Notes: generated from the letters alone by a model not told the origin. Numbered from the stretch's first letter, positions 24,867-34,391 are shown. The stretch: 64,000 nt of DNA from Bordetella genomosp. 4 (GCF_002261185.1 NZ_NEVQ01000012.1:186001-250000), one strand, 5' to 3'. Numbers and translations are program-made.

Positions 24867-26045
24867 ATGTTTTTTGCTCCCCTAGATCGCTTCACCGTGC
24901 TGGATCTGTCGCGCGTCCGGTCCGGGCCAACCGCCGTCCGGCAGTTTGCGGATTGGGGGGCGAACGTCATCAAGATCGAAGAGCCCAGCGAGGTCAAGGA
25001 CGACAAGCCGGGCGGGGCTGCCAAGTTCAGCGATTATCAGAACACACATCGCAATAAACGCAGTTTGACCTTGAACCTGAAGCATCCGGAGGGTAAGGCC
25101 ATTTTCATGGACCTGGTCAAGCGCGCCGATGTGCTGGTGGAAAACTACCGTCCTTCTGTCAAGCACAAGCTGGGCATCGACTATGCGTCGCTACGCGAGA
25201 TCAATCCGGGACTGGTCTACGCCAGTATCTCGGGTTTTGGCCAGGATGGCCCCTATGCGGATCGTCCTGGACTGGATCAGATTGCTCAGGGGCTCAGCGG
25301 CCTGATGTCGGTGACAGGCGAGCCGGGGCGCGGCCCCATGCGGGCAGGGATTCCTGTGGCGGATTTGAGCGCAGGTCTGTTTGCGGCGATAGGCATTTTG
25401 ATGGCCTTGCTGGATCGTGAACGGTCGGGGCAGGGACGTTGGGTGCAGACCTCGCTATTGCAGGCTCAGGTCTGGATGATGGATTTTCAGGCGACGCGCT
25501 GGCTGATCGACGGCGAGGTGCCCGGCCAATCGGGCAATGATCATCCCACCAGCGCGCCCACCGGCGTCTATCCTACGGCGGATGGCTATATCAACATCGC
25601 GGCCATGGGGTCCAGCATGTTTGCACGCTTGTGCGATGTGCTGGGCATGCCGGAAATGAATGCGGACCCGCGTTTTGCGTCGGCTGGGCTGCGGGTGGAA
25701 AACCGGGCCGACCTGAATCGCGAGATCATCGCGCGCACGATGACTGCCAGCAGTGCGCAATGGATCGAGCGCTTGAATGCGGCGGGCGTGCCGTGCGGGC
25801 CGATCCTGTCGATGGATACGGCATTCGAGAATGAGCAGGTACGGCATCTGGCGATGACGCGGCGCGTGCGCCATCCACAGCGCGGGGACATCGACATCAT
25901 GGCGCCGCCCGTCGTGTTCGGCGATGTTGAGATGCCGCCAGTGCATGCCGCACCGGAAACGGGCGCGCATTCGGACGAGATTTTGCAGGAGCTGGGCCTG
26001 GACGCGGCGGCCTGCGAGCGTTTGCGTGCGGCAGGCGTCGTGTGA
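24867..26045 (+). CDS. CaiB/BaiF family CoA-transferase
   Basis: Family III CoA-transferase (392 residues from the preferred ATG) that moves CoA between carboxylic acids by a covalent aspartyl intermediate. The catalytic Asp is in PVADLSAG, preceded by GLDQIAQGLSGLMSVTGEPGRGP. Other family features are GAEVIKIE-like GANVIKIEEP, NTHRNKRSLTLNLKHPEGK and SISGFGQDGPYADRPG. An alternative ATG at 24831 would add 12 residues but lies inside the palindrome described separately. The donor and acceptor acids are unknown; the crotonase-fold enzyme and Bug receptor downstream suggest catabolism of a carboxylic acid. Confidence 0.9.
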   Translation: MFFAPLDRFTVLDLSRVRSGPTAVRQFADWGANVIKIEEPSEVKDDKPGGAAKFSDYQNTHRNKRSLTLNLKHPEGKAIFMDLVKRADVLVENYRPSVKHKLGIDYASLREINPGLVYASISGFGQDGPYADRPGLDQIAQGLSGLMSVTGEPGRGPMRAGIPVADLSAGLFAAIGILMALLDRERSGQGRWVQTSLLQAQVWMMDFQATRWLIDGEVPGQSGNDHPTSAPTGVYPTADGYINIAAMGSSMFARLCDVLGMPEMNADPRFASAGLRVENRADLNREIIARTMTASSAQWIERLNAAGVPCGPILSMDTAFENEQVRHLAMTRRVRHPQRGDIDIMAPPVVFGDVEMPPVHAAPETGAHSDEILQELGLDAAACERLRAAGVV

Positions 26046-26084
26046 CACCATCCGGTTCTCACACGCTTATTTGCCGGGACTTTC

Positions 26085-26858
26085 ATGGCCAATCCGAAAC
26101 CGACGACCGAATCAATGTTCGACAATTTGAGTCGGCCAGACAATCTGCCTGATGAGATTGCGCAGCAGATCCGTCAGAAAATCATCAGCCAGGCTTTCGA
26201 GCCGGGTCAGCGGTTGCCTACCGAGTTCGAGTTGTCACAGTTGTTCGGCGTGAGTCGCAACGTGGTGCGCGAGGCGATCGCGCGGTTGAAACTGTCGGGT
26301 TATATCGAAACGAAGCGCGGCGTGGGCAGTTTTGTGGCCGCTGAGCCGGGGCCGCACAATTTCGAAATTCTGCCGGCGGATCTATTGCAGGCAGATGCCC
26401 TCGAGCATGTGTACCAATTGCGTGTGGAAATCGAGGCGGGCGCGGCGGCGTTGGCGGCGCAGCAGCGCACTGAGGCTCAATTGGAAGCATTGCGCCAGGC
26501 GTTGTTGCGCGTGGACGCGGCAGGCGAAGACTGGCGTCATGGCGCCGATCGTGCGCTGGATTTTCATATGGCGGTATGCCAGGCCACCAATAATCCGTAT
26601 TTCGTCCGGTTGTTGTCGCTGTTTGGCCGCGCGATCGGCGACGCCGTTCGTACGTTGCGCTATAGCAGCGCCGGTACGGACCGCGTGGCACAGATCGAGG
26701 CCGAGCATCATCGCATTTTTGACGCTATCGCCGCGCGCGATAGCGATGCCGCACGCGCTGCGATGCGCGAGCATCTGACTAATGGCATGCAGCGGCGGCA
26801 TGCTTTGTTGCGAGGCACCGTCTGTGCAGCGGAGTCAGAGGCAGCGGGACGAGGATAG
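26085..26858 (+). CDS. GntR family transcriptional regulator (FadR/FCD subfamily)
   Basis: A 257-residue regulator. The winged helix occupies residues ~20-88 (PDEIAQQIRQKI, LPTEFELSQLFGVSRNVVREAIARL, GYIETKRGVGSFV). The FCD domain follows (VYQLRVEIEAGAAALAAQQ; RALDFHMAVCQATNNPYFVRLL; and EHHRIFDAIAARDSDAARAAMREHL), where Asp and His residues usually bind a metal and the effector. It lies 39 bases after the CoA-transferase gene and 82 bases before the crotonase-fold gene, so it probably regulates this unit through the upstream palindrome; that link is inference. Confidence 0.9.
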   Translation: MANPKPTTESMFDNLSRPDNLPDEIAQQIRQKIISQAFEPGQRLPTEFELSQLFGVSRNVVREAIARLKLSGYIETKRGVGSFVAAEPGPHNFEILPADLLQADALEHVYQLRVEIEAGAAALAAQQRTEAQLEALRQALLRVDAAGEDWRHGADRALDFHMAVCQATNNPYFVRLLSLFGRAIGDAVRTLRYSSAGTDRVAQIEAEHHRIFDAIAARDSDAARAAMREHLTNGMQRRHALLRGTVCAAESEAAGRG

Positions 26859-26940
26859 TCTTTTATCGATTTGCCGCATGGGTTCATTGGTATGGCTTTG
26901 TCACGGCACACGGATTTCACACGATCAGGATACAAGCATC

Positions 26941-27756
26941 ATGAGCGCTGAACGCATTCTGCAAGATCGCATCACTGAAAATCTCATTGTTGAAAAACGT
27001 GGGGCTGCCGGATGGATTACGTTTAATGATCCAGGACGCCACAATGCGGTCTCGTTTGCCATGTGGGATGCCATTCCGCAGGCATTGCAGGCATTCGCAG
27101 AGGACCCGGCCATACGCGTTGTCGTGTTGACCGGGGCCGGTGACCGGGCCTTTGTCAGCGGCGCCAATATTTCGCAGTTCGATACCTTGCGCTCGGGGGA
27201 GGACGCGGTGCTGGCGTATGAAAAAGTCGCAGAGACGGCGCAACTAGCGCTCTACGACTACGACAAGCCGACCATTGCGCGCATCAAGGGGTACTGCATT
27301 GGGGGCGGACTGAATATCGCGCTGTGTTGTGACCTGCGCATTGCCTCGGATGACAGTTCATTTGCCATTCCTGCAGGCAAGCTGGGACTGGGCTATCGGA
27401 TGACGGCGATACGCAATCTCGTGACGGCGGTGGGGCCGGCCCGTGCGTTGGAAATTTTTCTGACGGCGGCGCGCTATACGGCCAGCGAGGCCCATGCCCG
27501 AGGACTGCTGCATCAAATCGCGCCTGCCGCGGAGCTGGATCAGGTCGTGCAGGACTACGTGTCGCAGATCTCCGCCAATGCGCCCCTGACTCTGTTTGCC
27601 GGCAAGAAAATGATACGCCAGATGCAGCAACTGGGGCCTGAGGTCGATACGCAGGCGATGCGCGAGCTGGTCATGGCCTGCTTTGAAAGCAACGATTATC
27701 GCGAAGGGCGCAAGGCATTTGCCGAGAAGCGGCCGCCGGTGTTTACCGGGACCTGA
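26941..27756 (+). CDS. Enoyl-CoA hydratase/isomerase family protein with altered active site
   Basis: A 271-residue crotonase-fold protein. The N-terminus has AAGWITFNDPGRHNAVSF, the first oxyanion-hole strand is DRAFVSGANISQFD and the second is IKGYCIGGGLNIALCCDLRIA. In true hydratases a Glu follows this Gly-rich segment (GGGCELA) and a second sits in the PEI motif; here these read GGGLNIA and IPAGKLG, so both are missing. The Asp used by PaaG is also absent. It is therefore probably not an enoyl-CoA hydratase; an isomerase, hydrolase or lyase role on the CoA-ester made by the upstream transferase fits better. ATG at 26941 preferred over a longer frame that overlaps the regulator. Confidence 0.85.
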   Translation: MSAERILQDRITENLIVEKRGAAGWITFNDPGRHNAVSFAMWDAIPQALQAFAEDPAIRVVVLTGAGDRAFVSGANISQFDTLRSGEDAVLAYEKVAETAQLALYDYDKPTIARIKGYCIGGGLNIALCCDLRIASDDSSFAIPAGKLGLGYRMTAIRNLVTAVGPARALEIFLTAARYTASEAHARGLLHQIAPAAELDQVVQDYVSQISANAPLTLFAGKKMIRQMQQLGPEVDTQAMRELVMACFESNDYREGRKAFAEKRPPVFTGT

Positions 27757-27953
27757 TCACGGCCGCTGAATCAGCGGCGTCGACGTTTCGGTTGAAGTAG
27801 AGATTCATGCCGGGCAACCGCCTGGCAGGGACGCGTGCGCTCGCCACGCGCAGAGTCCCCTGCAGGGACATGGAGTGCGAGCTAGCCTGGCATAGAGAAC
27901 CGGTGCACGGTCGCATGCCGGGTGGATTCAATACCAATAATTCGGAGACACGC

Positions 27954-28943
27954 ATGAGACGTAATTTCTTCAGAGGGTGTGCGGCGGTGGCATTGACGCT
28001 GACGGCCGTCGCAGGCAATGCGCCTGCGGCCTTGGCAGCCTATCCGCAGCAGCCCATACGCATTGTGGTCGGTTATGCCGCAGGCGGCACGACCGATATT
28101 CTGGCTCGTGTGCTGGGCGAGCAACTGGGTAAAGAGCTAAAACAATCGATCATCATCGAGAACAAACCCGGCGCCGCGGGAAACATCGCGGCATCGTATG
28201 TGCAGGATTCCAAACCCGACGGCTATACCTTGTTCATGGCTACGGTGTCCAGCCACGGAATCAACCCGGCTTTATACAAGCGGACCTTGGGTTATGACCC
28301 CATCAACGGGTTCGAGCCGGTCGGTATGGTGGCATCGATTCCGCTATTGCTGATTGCCAATCCGAAACTGCAGGTCAAGAGCGTGGACGAGTTGGTGGCC
28401 CTGGCGAAATCCAAGCCTGGTCAACTGAATTATTCGTCCAGCGGCAATGGGTCTCCCGTGCATTTGGCGGGCGCGATGTTTGCCCAGCAGGCCCATCTGG
28501 ATCTGGTGCATGTGCCGTATCGCGGCGGAGCGCTGGCGAATACGGCCGTCATGACAGGCGAGGCGCAGTTCAGTTTTGCGACTTTGCCTGGTGCGATATC
28601 GCAGGTCCGTGCGAATAATCTTGTCGCGCTTGCGGTCACGACGCAGAAACGTTCTCCGCAATTGCCCGAGGTGCCGGCCTTGGGAGAGCTGGCAGGATTC
28701 AAGGGCTATGACATCAATACCTGGAATGCGCTGCTGGCGCCAAAGGGGACGCCGCAGGCCGTGATCGATACGTTGAATGCGGCAGTCAATCGGGCAATGT
28801 CCTCTCCGTCGTTGCGGCAGCACTTTGAAAAGGAAGGAGCGGTGCCGACCCAAAGTACGCCGCAGGAGCTGCGCGCATTCATTCGCAGCGAGTTGGATAA
28901 GTGGGCCGGCGTCGTGCAATCGGTGAATATCCGCGTCGATTGA
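27954..28943 (+). CDS. Tripartite tricarboxylate transporter substrate-binding protein (Bug/TctC family)
   Basis: A 329-residue periplasmic receptor. Residues 1-29 are a signal peptide ending near ALAAYP. Family motifs are YPQQPIRIVVGYAAGGTTDI, VIIENKPGA-like IIIENKPGAAGNIA, and YSSSGNGSPVHLAGAMF. Bug receptors are strongly expanded in Bordetella and relatives, and many work without a linked TctAB membrane part, as seems the case here. ATG at 27954 has a GGAGA ribosome site eight bases upstream. It probably binds the carboxylate processed by the CoA-transferase and crotonase-fold gene products before it. Confidence 0.93.
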   Translation: MRRNFFRGCAAVALTLTAVAGNAPAALAAYPQQPIRIVVGYAAGGTTDILARVLGEQLGKELKQSIIIENKPGAAGNIAASYVQDSKPDGYTLFMATVSSHGINPALYKRTLGYDPINGFEPVGMVASIPLLLIANPKLQVKSVDELVALAKSKPGQLNYSSSGNGSPVHLAGAMFAQQAHLDLVHVPYRGGALANTAVMTGEAQFSFATLPGAISQVRANNLVALAVTTQKRSPQLPEVPALGELAGFKGYDINTWNALLAPKGTPQAVIDTLNAAVNRAMSSPSLRQHFEKEGAVPTQSTPQELRAFIRSELDKWAGVVQSVNIRVD

Positions 28944-28965
28944 GCCGGATGGCCGGCACTGACGT

Positions 28966-30396
28966 TCATTCAGGTGCGGGCGCCGTGGCTGTCGCGCGCC
29001 GGACGGGCGTTTGTCGACGAGACGATTCCGCCGCAACCGTGGCGGCATCGGAAGACGCGGCTGAGCGTTCCCGCGCCAGACTGCGCCGATACGCACCACA
29101 GCCTGCGCCCAGCAATACGATGCATGCCAGCGTCGCTACACTGATCAACACCGCCATCGAGTCGCCTACGGCTCTGGGTGTGCCAAAGACGCGATCGGTG
29201 AGCAGCGCCACCAGGGTAGTGCCCAATCCCAGGCCGATCAGATTCGATACCAGCAGAAATAGCGCCGATATCTGGGCACGGAACTGATTCGGCGGCAGCA
29301 CCTGCATCGCGGCAGTCGAGGTCGGCATGGGAAACGACGCAAAGAACATCGCGGGAATCAGCAAGGCCACCGAGACATACAAATTGTCGACCTGGGTAAA
29401 CACGATGGCCGGCACGGCCATCGCACAGGCGCCGATGACGCCAGCGCGCATCGGTGCATCCTCGCGGCCACGTCGCACCAGCCAGTCCATCAGCCAGCCA
29501 CCGCAGAACACGCCCGCCGTATTGGTGATGAGCACGACGATACCCAACATATAGCCGACTTCAGTCGGCGTCATGCCATAGGTGCGCATGTAATACGCTG
29601 GCGCCCAACCCAAGAGGCAGAACAGAATCATCGCGTAGAAGGAAAAGCCGAGATAATGGCAGGTAAAGGTGGCCCGGTGCCGGCCTAGAAATCGCATTGT
29701 CACCGTGATGCCCGGCCGCTCCGCCTGACCGTCAGCGCTGCGCGTCAGCCCTTTGCGCTGCGGGTCCCGCACAGTCAGCAGGATCAGCAAAGCCACCAGC
29801 AAGCCAGGCAGGCCCACAACGAAGAACGTCAGTTGCCACGGCTTCATCGTGCCCCAGGGCACGGCTACGCTATCGACCGTCTTGAGCAGGTCGATCACAT
29901 AACCGCCGATCAGGAAAGCCATCCCGCCGCCGACGAAGGCCCCGATCGAGTAGACGCCAACCGCGCGGCCGAGCTTTTCGCGCGGAAACATGTCGCTCAT
30001 CATCGAGTAGGCGGCAGGAGACAGTGCTGCTTCGCCGATGCCTACACCAATGCGGCACAGGAACATATGCAGAAAATTTCGGGACAGGCCACAGGCGGCG
30101 GTTGCCAGGCTCCAAAAGGCCACGCCGATAGCGATGATGCGTGGCCGCGAGTAGCGGTCGGCCAGCACGGCAATCGGTATCCCCATCACCGCATAGAACA
30201 AGGAAAACGCCAGTCCGTGCAGCAGGCTGAATTGCGTGTCGGAGAGCTGCAGGTCGTGTTTGATCGGCTCGATCATCAAGGCCAGAATCTGTCTGTCGAC
30301 GAACGAGAATATGTAGGCTAGCATGCAGATGCACACGACGTACCATTCGTAGGTCTGCCTACTCGGCGATACCGTCTCGCGGGCTTCAGCAATCAT
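28966..30396 (-). CDS. MFS transporter
   Basis: A 476-residue major facilitator superfamily permease with twelve predicted membrane segments. The loop 2-3 motif appears as GIPIAVLADRYSRPRIIAIG, and RIGVGIGEAALSPAAYSMMSDMFPREKLGRAVG is the characteristic helix 4-5 region of the organic-anion/hexuronate-type carriers. The C-terminal ~45 residues are a hydrophilic Ala/Ser/Arg-rich tail. An AAGGGG ribosome site precedes the ATG. It converges with the Bug receptor gene and diverges from an AraC-type regulator, which may control it. Confidence 0.88.
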   Translation of the reverse strand: MIAEARETVSPSRQTYEWYVVCICMLAYIFSFVDRQILALMIEPIKHDLQLSDTQFSLLHGLAFSLFYAVMGIPIAVLADRYSRPRIIAIGVAFWSLATAACGLSRNFLHMFLCRIGVGIGEAALSPAAYSMMSDMFPREKLGRAVGVYSIGAFVGGGMAFLIGGYVIDLLKTVDSVAVPWGTMKPWQLTFFVVGLPGLLVALLILLTVRDPQRKGLTRSADGQAERPGITVTMRFLGRHRATFTCHYLGFSFYAMILFCLLGWAPAYYMRTYGMTPTEVGYMLGIVVLITNTAGVFCGGWLMDWLVRRGREDAPMRAGVIGACAMAVPAIVFTQVDNLYVSVALLIPAMFFASFPMPTSTAAMQVLPPNQFRAQISALFLLVSNLIGLGLGTTLVALLTDRVFGTPRAVGDSMAVLISVATLACIVLLGAGCGAYRRSLARERSAASSDAATVAAESSRRQTPVRRATATAPAPE

Positions 30397-30529
30397 GGTT
30401 TCCCCTTATACGAAGCTGGCATGGCTGTATCGTTGGCCAGGCATTCTGTTCAGTCCTAACGTTTTACGGCCCTTGCGGAGGTAGCAGCTATACCGCGCAC
30501 GCAATGACTGTTCCTCTGGCGCAGAAAGC

Positions 30530-31513
30530 ATGTTCGACGAAAGCTATCCGTTGCAGCACTACTGTTTACTCCAGTCGGCCAACGCGGCTGAGGTAAAGGA
30601 CCAGGTCAGCCATCATTTATGGTCGCATCGCATGCGAGTGGGGCCGGGCGAGGATCTGTCGTCGCGGTTGTATGGCGTGCAGTTCGGCAACGCCGCGCTC
30701 TACGACCTGCATTACGGTGCTGCGGTCGAGATAGATGCAGGCGATATCGCCAGTTGTTATCTGGTGCGGGCGACGTTACGCGGCTGTGGCGAAGTCCGGT
30801 TGGGTGGACAGCGCGCCGGGCTGAAGGCCGGCAGCTTGACGGTGTCTTCGCCGTCCGAGCGCAGCACGATCAGCATAGACAAGGACTGTCGCAGCCTGAT
30901 TTTGCGTGTCGACCGGCTGGCGATGGAGCGTCATCTGCAGAGTTTGCTGCAACGTCCGCTGCGCCAGCCTTTGGTGTTCGAGGTGGATGTGCCATCGCAA
31001 CATCCGGGTGTGGCGGCCGTGCGGGCGACGTTTGAGTATCTTTGCCAGCTTTACGCCCATCCAGCACTGCATGGGGTGTCGCAGACGCTGTCAGGCAGCT
31101 TTACTGATTACCTTGCGGCGCTGTTGCTGATGCAACTGCCGCACAACTACAGTGAGGCGCTGACACAGGATCGCCGTCAGCCATTACCAGCTCATGTGCG
31201 CAAGGCGCGCGACTATATCGAGCAACATGCCGATGAGGTGATTCCCTTGAGTGCGCTGGCGTCGCATTGTGGTGTGTCGGTGCGGACCTTGCAGAATGGC
31301 TTCATGCGTTTTCTCGGGCAAAACCCGAGCGACTACATGCGCAATCAGCGCCTGGTAAGGGTGCATGCCGCATTGCAAGCGGCAGGCCCGGGCACCAGTG
31401 TGACCGACATTCTCGTGAGTCACGGGGTGATGAGCTTCGGCCATTTTGCCAACCACTATCGAAAAAGATACGGTTGCCTGCCCTCCGAGACATTACGCAC
31501 CGCCAACAATTAA
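30530..31513 (+). CDS. AraC family transcriptional regulator
   Basis: A 327-residue regulator with an N-terminal AraC_binding_2-like domain (SHHLWSHRMRV to ~residue 190), of the type found in feruloyl/aromatic-acid and benzoate regulators, and a C-terminal pair of helix-turn-helix motifs (VIPLSALASHCGVSVRTLQNGF, then HGVMSFGHFANHYRKRYGCLPSE). It lies 133 bases from the divergent MFS start and 112 bases before the opine-dehydrogenase-like gene in the same direction, so it could control either. The ligand is unknown. Confidence 0.9.
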   Translation: MFDESYPLQHYCLLQSANAAEVKDQVSHHLWSHRMRVGPGEDLSSRLYGVQFGNAALYDLHYGAAVEIDAGDIASCYLVRATLRGCGEVRLGGQRAGLKAGSLTVSSPSERSTISIDKDCRSLILRVDRLAMERHLQSLLQRPLRQPLVFEVDVPSQHPGVAAVRATFEYLCQLYAHPALHGVSQTLSGSFTDYLAALLLMQLPHNYSEALTQDRRQPLPAHVRKARDYIEQHADEVIPLSALASHCGVSVRTLQNGFMRFLGQNPSDYMRNQRLVRVHAALQAAGPGTSVTDILVSHGVMSFGHFANHYRKRYGCLPSETLRTANN

Positions 31514-31625
31514 ACACACCTGCCGATGCTGCAGAATCGGAACAGGGCCTGCGCTTTTCGGGCAGAGGATCCCATGCGTGCGCGCATAGCATGATTGCTA
31601 TTCCAACTCTTGATGGGTTTGCATC

Positions 31626-32729
31626 ATGCGTATCGCAGTCATCGGTGGGGGCCACGGCTGTTACGCCGCCGCGGCGGAAATGGCCGGCAACGGGCACGAA
31701 CTGAAATGGTGGCGCCGTGACGCCGCGGCATTTGACGCGTTGCGCCAGATCGGAGCATTGACTGTGACGGACTATCGGGGAACGCGTGACGTGCCCTTGG
31801 GCTCGGAAGCTGGACAGATTCAATTGTGCGACACCTTGGCCGACGCGGTGCATGAGGCCCAGCTGTTGGTGATTCCCTTGCCCGCGACCACACACGAGTC
31901 GCTCGCCGCTGGACTGGCGCCATTGTTGCGTGACGGCCAAGTCGTGTTCTTGCCGCCGGGAACCTTCGGCAGCTACCTGTTTGCCCGCGCGATGCGTGAG
32001 TGCGGCAATCACGCTGATGTGGCCTTTGCGGAAACGGGCACTTTGCCCTATCTGGCGCGCAAGCATGGCGAGCGCGTAGTCGTGAGTGCGTATGCCACAC
32101 GGCTGCCCACAGGCGTGTTTCCTGCGCGTTTGGCCGGCAAGGCATTGGCACTATTGAAGGAGGCTTATCCCAGCATTGAGCCGGTTCAGGATGCGTTGGA
32201 CGGCGCGCTGATGAACGCCGGGCCGGTAATTCATCCGCCCTTGATTCTGATGAATGCAGGGCCGTTGCAGCATTTTGAGTCGTGGGACATCCATAACGAA
32301 GGCACGCAACCTGCAATTCGCAGCGTGACGAACGCGCTCGACGCAGAACGTGTCGCGGTGCGCGAAGCGCTCGGTTACGGCTCGCCGCATTTTCCGTTGG
32401 CCGATCACTATGCCACGACGGGAGATGAGTGGATGTATGGGCGCGGAGCGCATGGCAAGCTGACCGACAGCGGAGACTGGCGCGAGCATATCGATCTGCA
32501 CACGCATCGCTATATGCTGGAAGACACCCGGCTGGGGTTGTCGTTTCTGGTGTCGGTAGGGAGGTGGGCCGATGTGCCGACTCCGGTTGCGCAAGGGCTG
32601 TTGAGCGTGGCATCGGCCGTTATTGGACGAGACCTCTACGCAGAGGGGCGGACATTGGCGTCCTTGGGATTGATGGAGCTGACGCCTGTTCAAATGCGTA
32701 CGCTGTTACGTGAAGGAGTCCCAGTATGA
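31626..32729 (+). CDS. NAD/NADP octopine/nopaline dehydrogenase family protein
   Basis: A 367-residue oxidoreductase. The N-terminal Rossmann fold begins RIAVIGGGHGCYAAAAEMA, and the C-terminal octopine-dehydrogenase domain contains NAGPVIHPPLILMNAGPL, the segment holding the active-site His of opine dehydrogenases. Family members form or split the secondary amine between an amino acid and a 2-oxo acid, using NAD(P)H. The ATG overlap with the following 3-hydroxyacyl-CoA dehydrogenase (ATGA at 32726) suggests that the two act together, but the substrate cannot be assigned. Confidence 0.88.
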   Translation: MRIAVIGGGHGCYAAAAEMAGNGHELKWWRRDAAAFDALRQIGALTVTDYRGTRDVPLGSEAGQIQLCDTLADAVHEAQLLVIPLPATTHESLAAGLAPLLRDGQVVFLPPGTFGSYLFARAMRECGNHADVAFAETGTLPYLARKHGERVVVSAYATRLPTGVFPARLAGKALALLKEAYPSIEPVQDALDGALMNAGPVIHPPLILMNAGPLQHFESWDIHNEGTQPAIRSVTNALDAERVAVREALGYGSPHFPLADHYATTGDEWMYGRGAHGKLTDSGDWREHIDLHTHRYMLEDTRLGLSFLVSVGRWADVPTPVAQGLLSVASAVIGRDLYAEGRTLASLGLMELTPVQMRTLLREGVPV

Positions 32730-33721
32730 ATGCGTGTGTCGGCATAGTAGGGGTCGGGCGTATGGGCACTGGGATCGCCGTCTCGTACGCGTTTGCGGGC
32801 GTGCCGGTGGCGCTGATCGATGCCAAGCTGCGCAACGCAGAGGAACAGCATGTCTGTTTCGAGCGCGCACGCAGCGCGTTACGTGCGGAATTCGATATGC
32901 TGGTGCGTCTGGGATTGCTCGCTGCCGAGCGCATTGACGAGATGCTGGGGCGAGTCATTTTGTACGCTCGGGATGAGGCGGCCTCCGCACTACGTGCAGC
33001 AACGGCCGTTTTCGAGGCTGTGCCGGAACGTTTGGATGCCAAACAGGAGGTGTTTTCCTGGCTGGGTGAACGAATGGCTGCTGACGGCTTGCTGGCCTCG
33101 ACCACGTCGACGTTCTTGGTGACTGAGTTGGCCGAACATGCTCCTGCCCCCGAGCGCTTTCTCAATGCCCACTGGCTGAATCCCGCCCATCTTATCCCGC
33201 TGGTCGAAGTGAGCCCGGGGCCTGCCACCAACCCCGTGGCCGTGGCCGCCCTGGAGGGCTTATTGCGTCTGGCGCATAAGGTGCCAGTACGCTGCGCGCC
33301 CTCGGCCGGCTATATCGTGCCGCGTATCCAGGCATTGGCGATGAATGAGGCAGCCCGCATGGTCGAGGAGGGCGTGGCGAGCGCCGAGGATATCGACACT
33401 GCCGTGCGTCTGGGGTTCGGCCTGAGGTTTTCCGTGTTGGGACTGCTGGAGTTCATCGATTGGGGCGGCAACGATATTCTTTATTATGCGTCGCGCTATC
33501 TGGACCGCGAGCTGGGGCCGCGTTTTCAGGCGCCGCCTATTATCGAACGGAACATGAAAGCGCAACGCAATGGTCTGCGCGATGGGCAGGGCTTCTATGA
33601 CTACGGCGGGCAGGACATCGACGCCTATCGAATGAAACGATTGGGCGAGCTGGTGCAACGCCTGGAGGTCATGAATCTGCTGCCGCGTGCCGATAGCGCG
33701 GCCCGGGCCAAAGCGCCGTAG
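32726..33721 (+). CDS. 3-hydroxyacyl-CoA dehydrogenase family protein
   Basis: A 331-residue NAD-dependent dehydrogenase of the 3-hydroxybutyryl-CoA/carnitine dehydrogenase type. The NAD site is GVGRMGTGIAVSYAFAGVPV, STFLVTELA is the linker strand, and the catalytic His lies in AHWLNPAHLIPLVEV. The C-terminal helical domain has SAGYIVPRIQALAMNEAARM. It has only one 3HCDH_C-like domain, so it is a stand-alone enzyme and not fused to a hydratase. Carnitine 3-dehydrogenase is a close alternative, since it shares length and motifs. Coupled to the opine-dehydrogenase-like gene. Confidence 0.87.
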   Translation: MNACVGIVGVGRMGTGIAVSYAFAGVPVALIDAKLRNAEEQHVCFERARSALRAEFDMLVRLGLLAAERIDEMLGRVILYARDEAASALRAATAVFEAVPERLDAKQEVFSWLGERMAADGLLASTTSTFLVTELAEHAPAPERFLNAHWLNPAHLIPLVEVSPGPATNPVAVAALEGLLRLAHKVPVRCAPSAGYIVPRIQALAMNEAARMVEEGVASAEDIDTAVRLGFGLRFSVLGLLEFIDWGGNDILYYASRYLDRELGPRFQAPPIIERNMKAQRNGLRDGQGFYDYGGQDIDAYRMKRLGELVQRLEVMNLLPRADSAARAKAP

Positions 33722-33735
33722 GCCGCGGCATCGCA

Positions 33736-34293
33736 CTATATGGCGCGACGACGGCGAATCGACCGTTGTGCCAGCATTCCAAGTAAGGCACCCAACGCAG
33801 AGACCACCATGGACCCTGCCATGTCCATCGGCCAATGCAGTCCTGTGTAGATGCGAGCCCAGGCGACAATTGCCCCGAAAGCGGCCAGCGCACCGGCAGT
33901 TTTCCAGCGGCGGTATAGCGCCATTGATGCTGCAATTGTCCAGATGAATGTAGCGTGCGAGCTCGGCATGGAGTTGTTGGCAGCGTGCTCGACCAGTGCC
34001 GGCCCGAATCCCGCCGCAAAAGGACGAGGGTGATAGGCATACAGCTTGACGATGGATTCGACTAGACGCGTACAGGCCAGGGCGATGGCGATCGCGATGG
34101 CCGGCTGCCAGTCGCGCTGGCGCACGATCACCACTGCCAGCAAGGCAATGGCGAGATAGATGGGCAACTCTGTCATGAGTTTGCCCAGATATACGCAAAG
34201 GTGAGAGGCATCGGGCGCGGCGCGCAGGGACTCGAAGATTCTGATATTCCAGTGTTCGAGCGCTGGGAGCGGATATAGGCCGGTCGTGGTCAA
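33736..34293 (-). CDS. PAP2 family phosphatase (undecaprenyl-diphosphatase-like)
   Basis: A 185-residue membrane phosphatase. The acid-phosphatase motifs are KLYAYHPRPF, SMPSSHATF and ARIYTGLHWPMDMAGS, with catalytic His residues in the last two. About five membrane segments. The size and motifs are those of BcrC-type enzymes that dephosphorylate undecaprenyl diphosphate at the outer face of the inner membrane to recycle the lipid carrier. The start is a TTG at 34293 with no clear ribosome site; an internal ATG would delete family sequence. Converges with the 3-hydroxyacyl-CoA dehydrogenase gene, 14 bases apart. Confidence 0.85.
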   Translation of the reverse strand: MTTTGLYPLPALEHWNIRIFESLRAAPDASHLCVYLGKLMTELPIYLAIALLAVVIVRQRDWQPAIAIAIALACTRLVESIVKLYAYHPRPFAAGFGPALVEHAANNSMPSSHATFIWTIAASMALYRRWKTAGALAAFGAIVAWARIYTGLHWPMDMAGSMVVSALGALLGMLAQRSIRRRRAI

Positions 34294-34391
34294 GTTCAGT
34301 GTTCAGCGAAAATGTCAGGGCGCCGCCAGTATGGTGGGCCGAGCGTCGAATTTTCGTTGAAGCAGTCTGGTCGTTGACCGTCGGCCTATGG

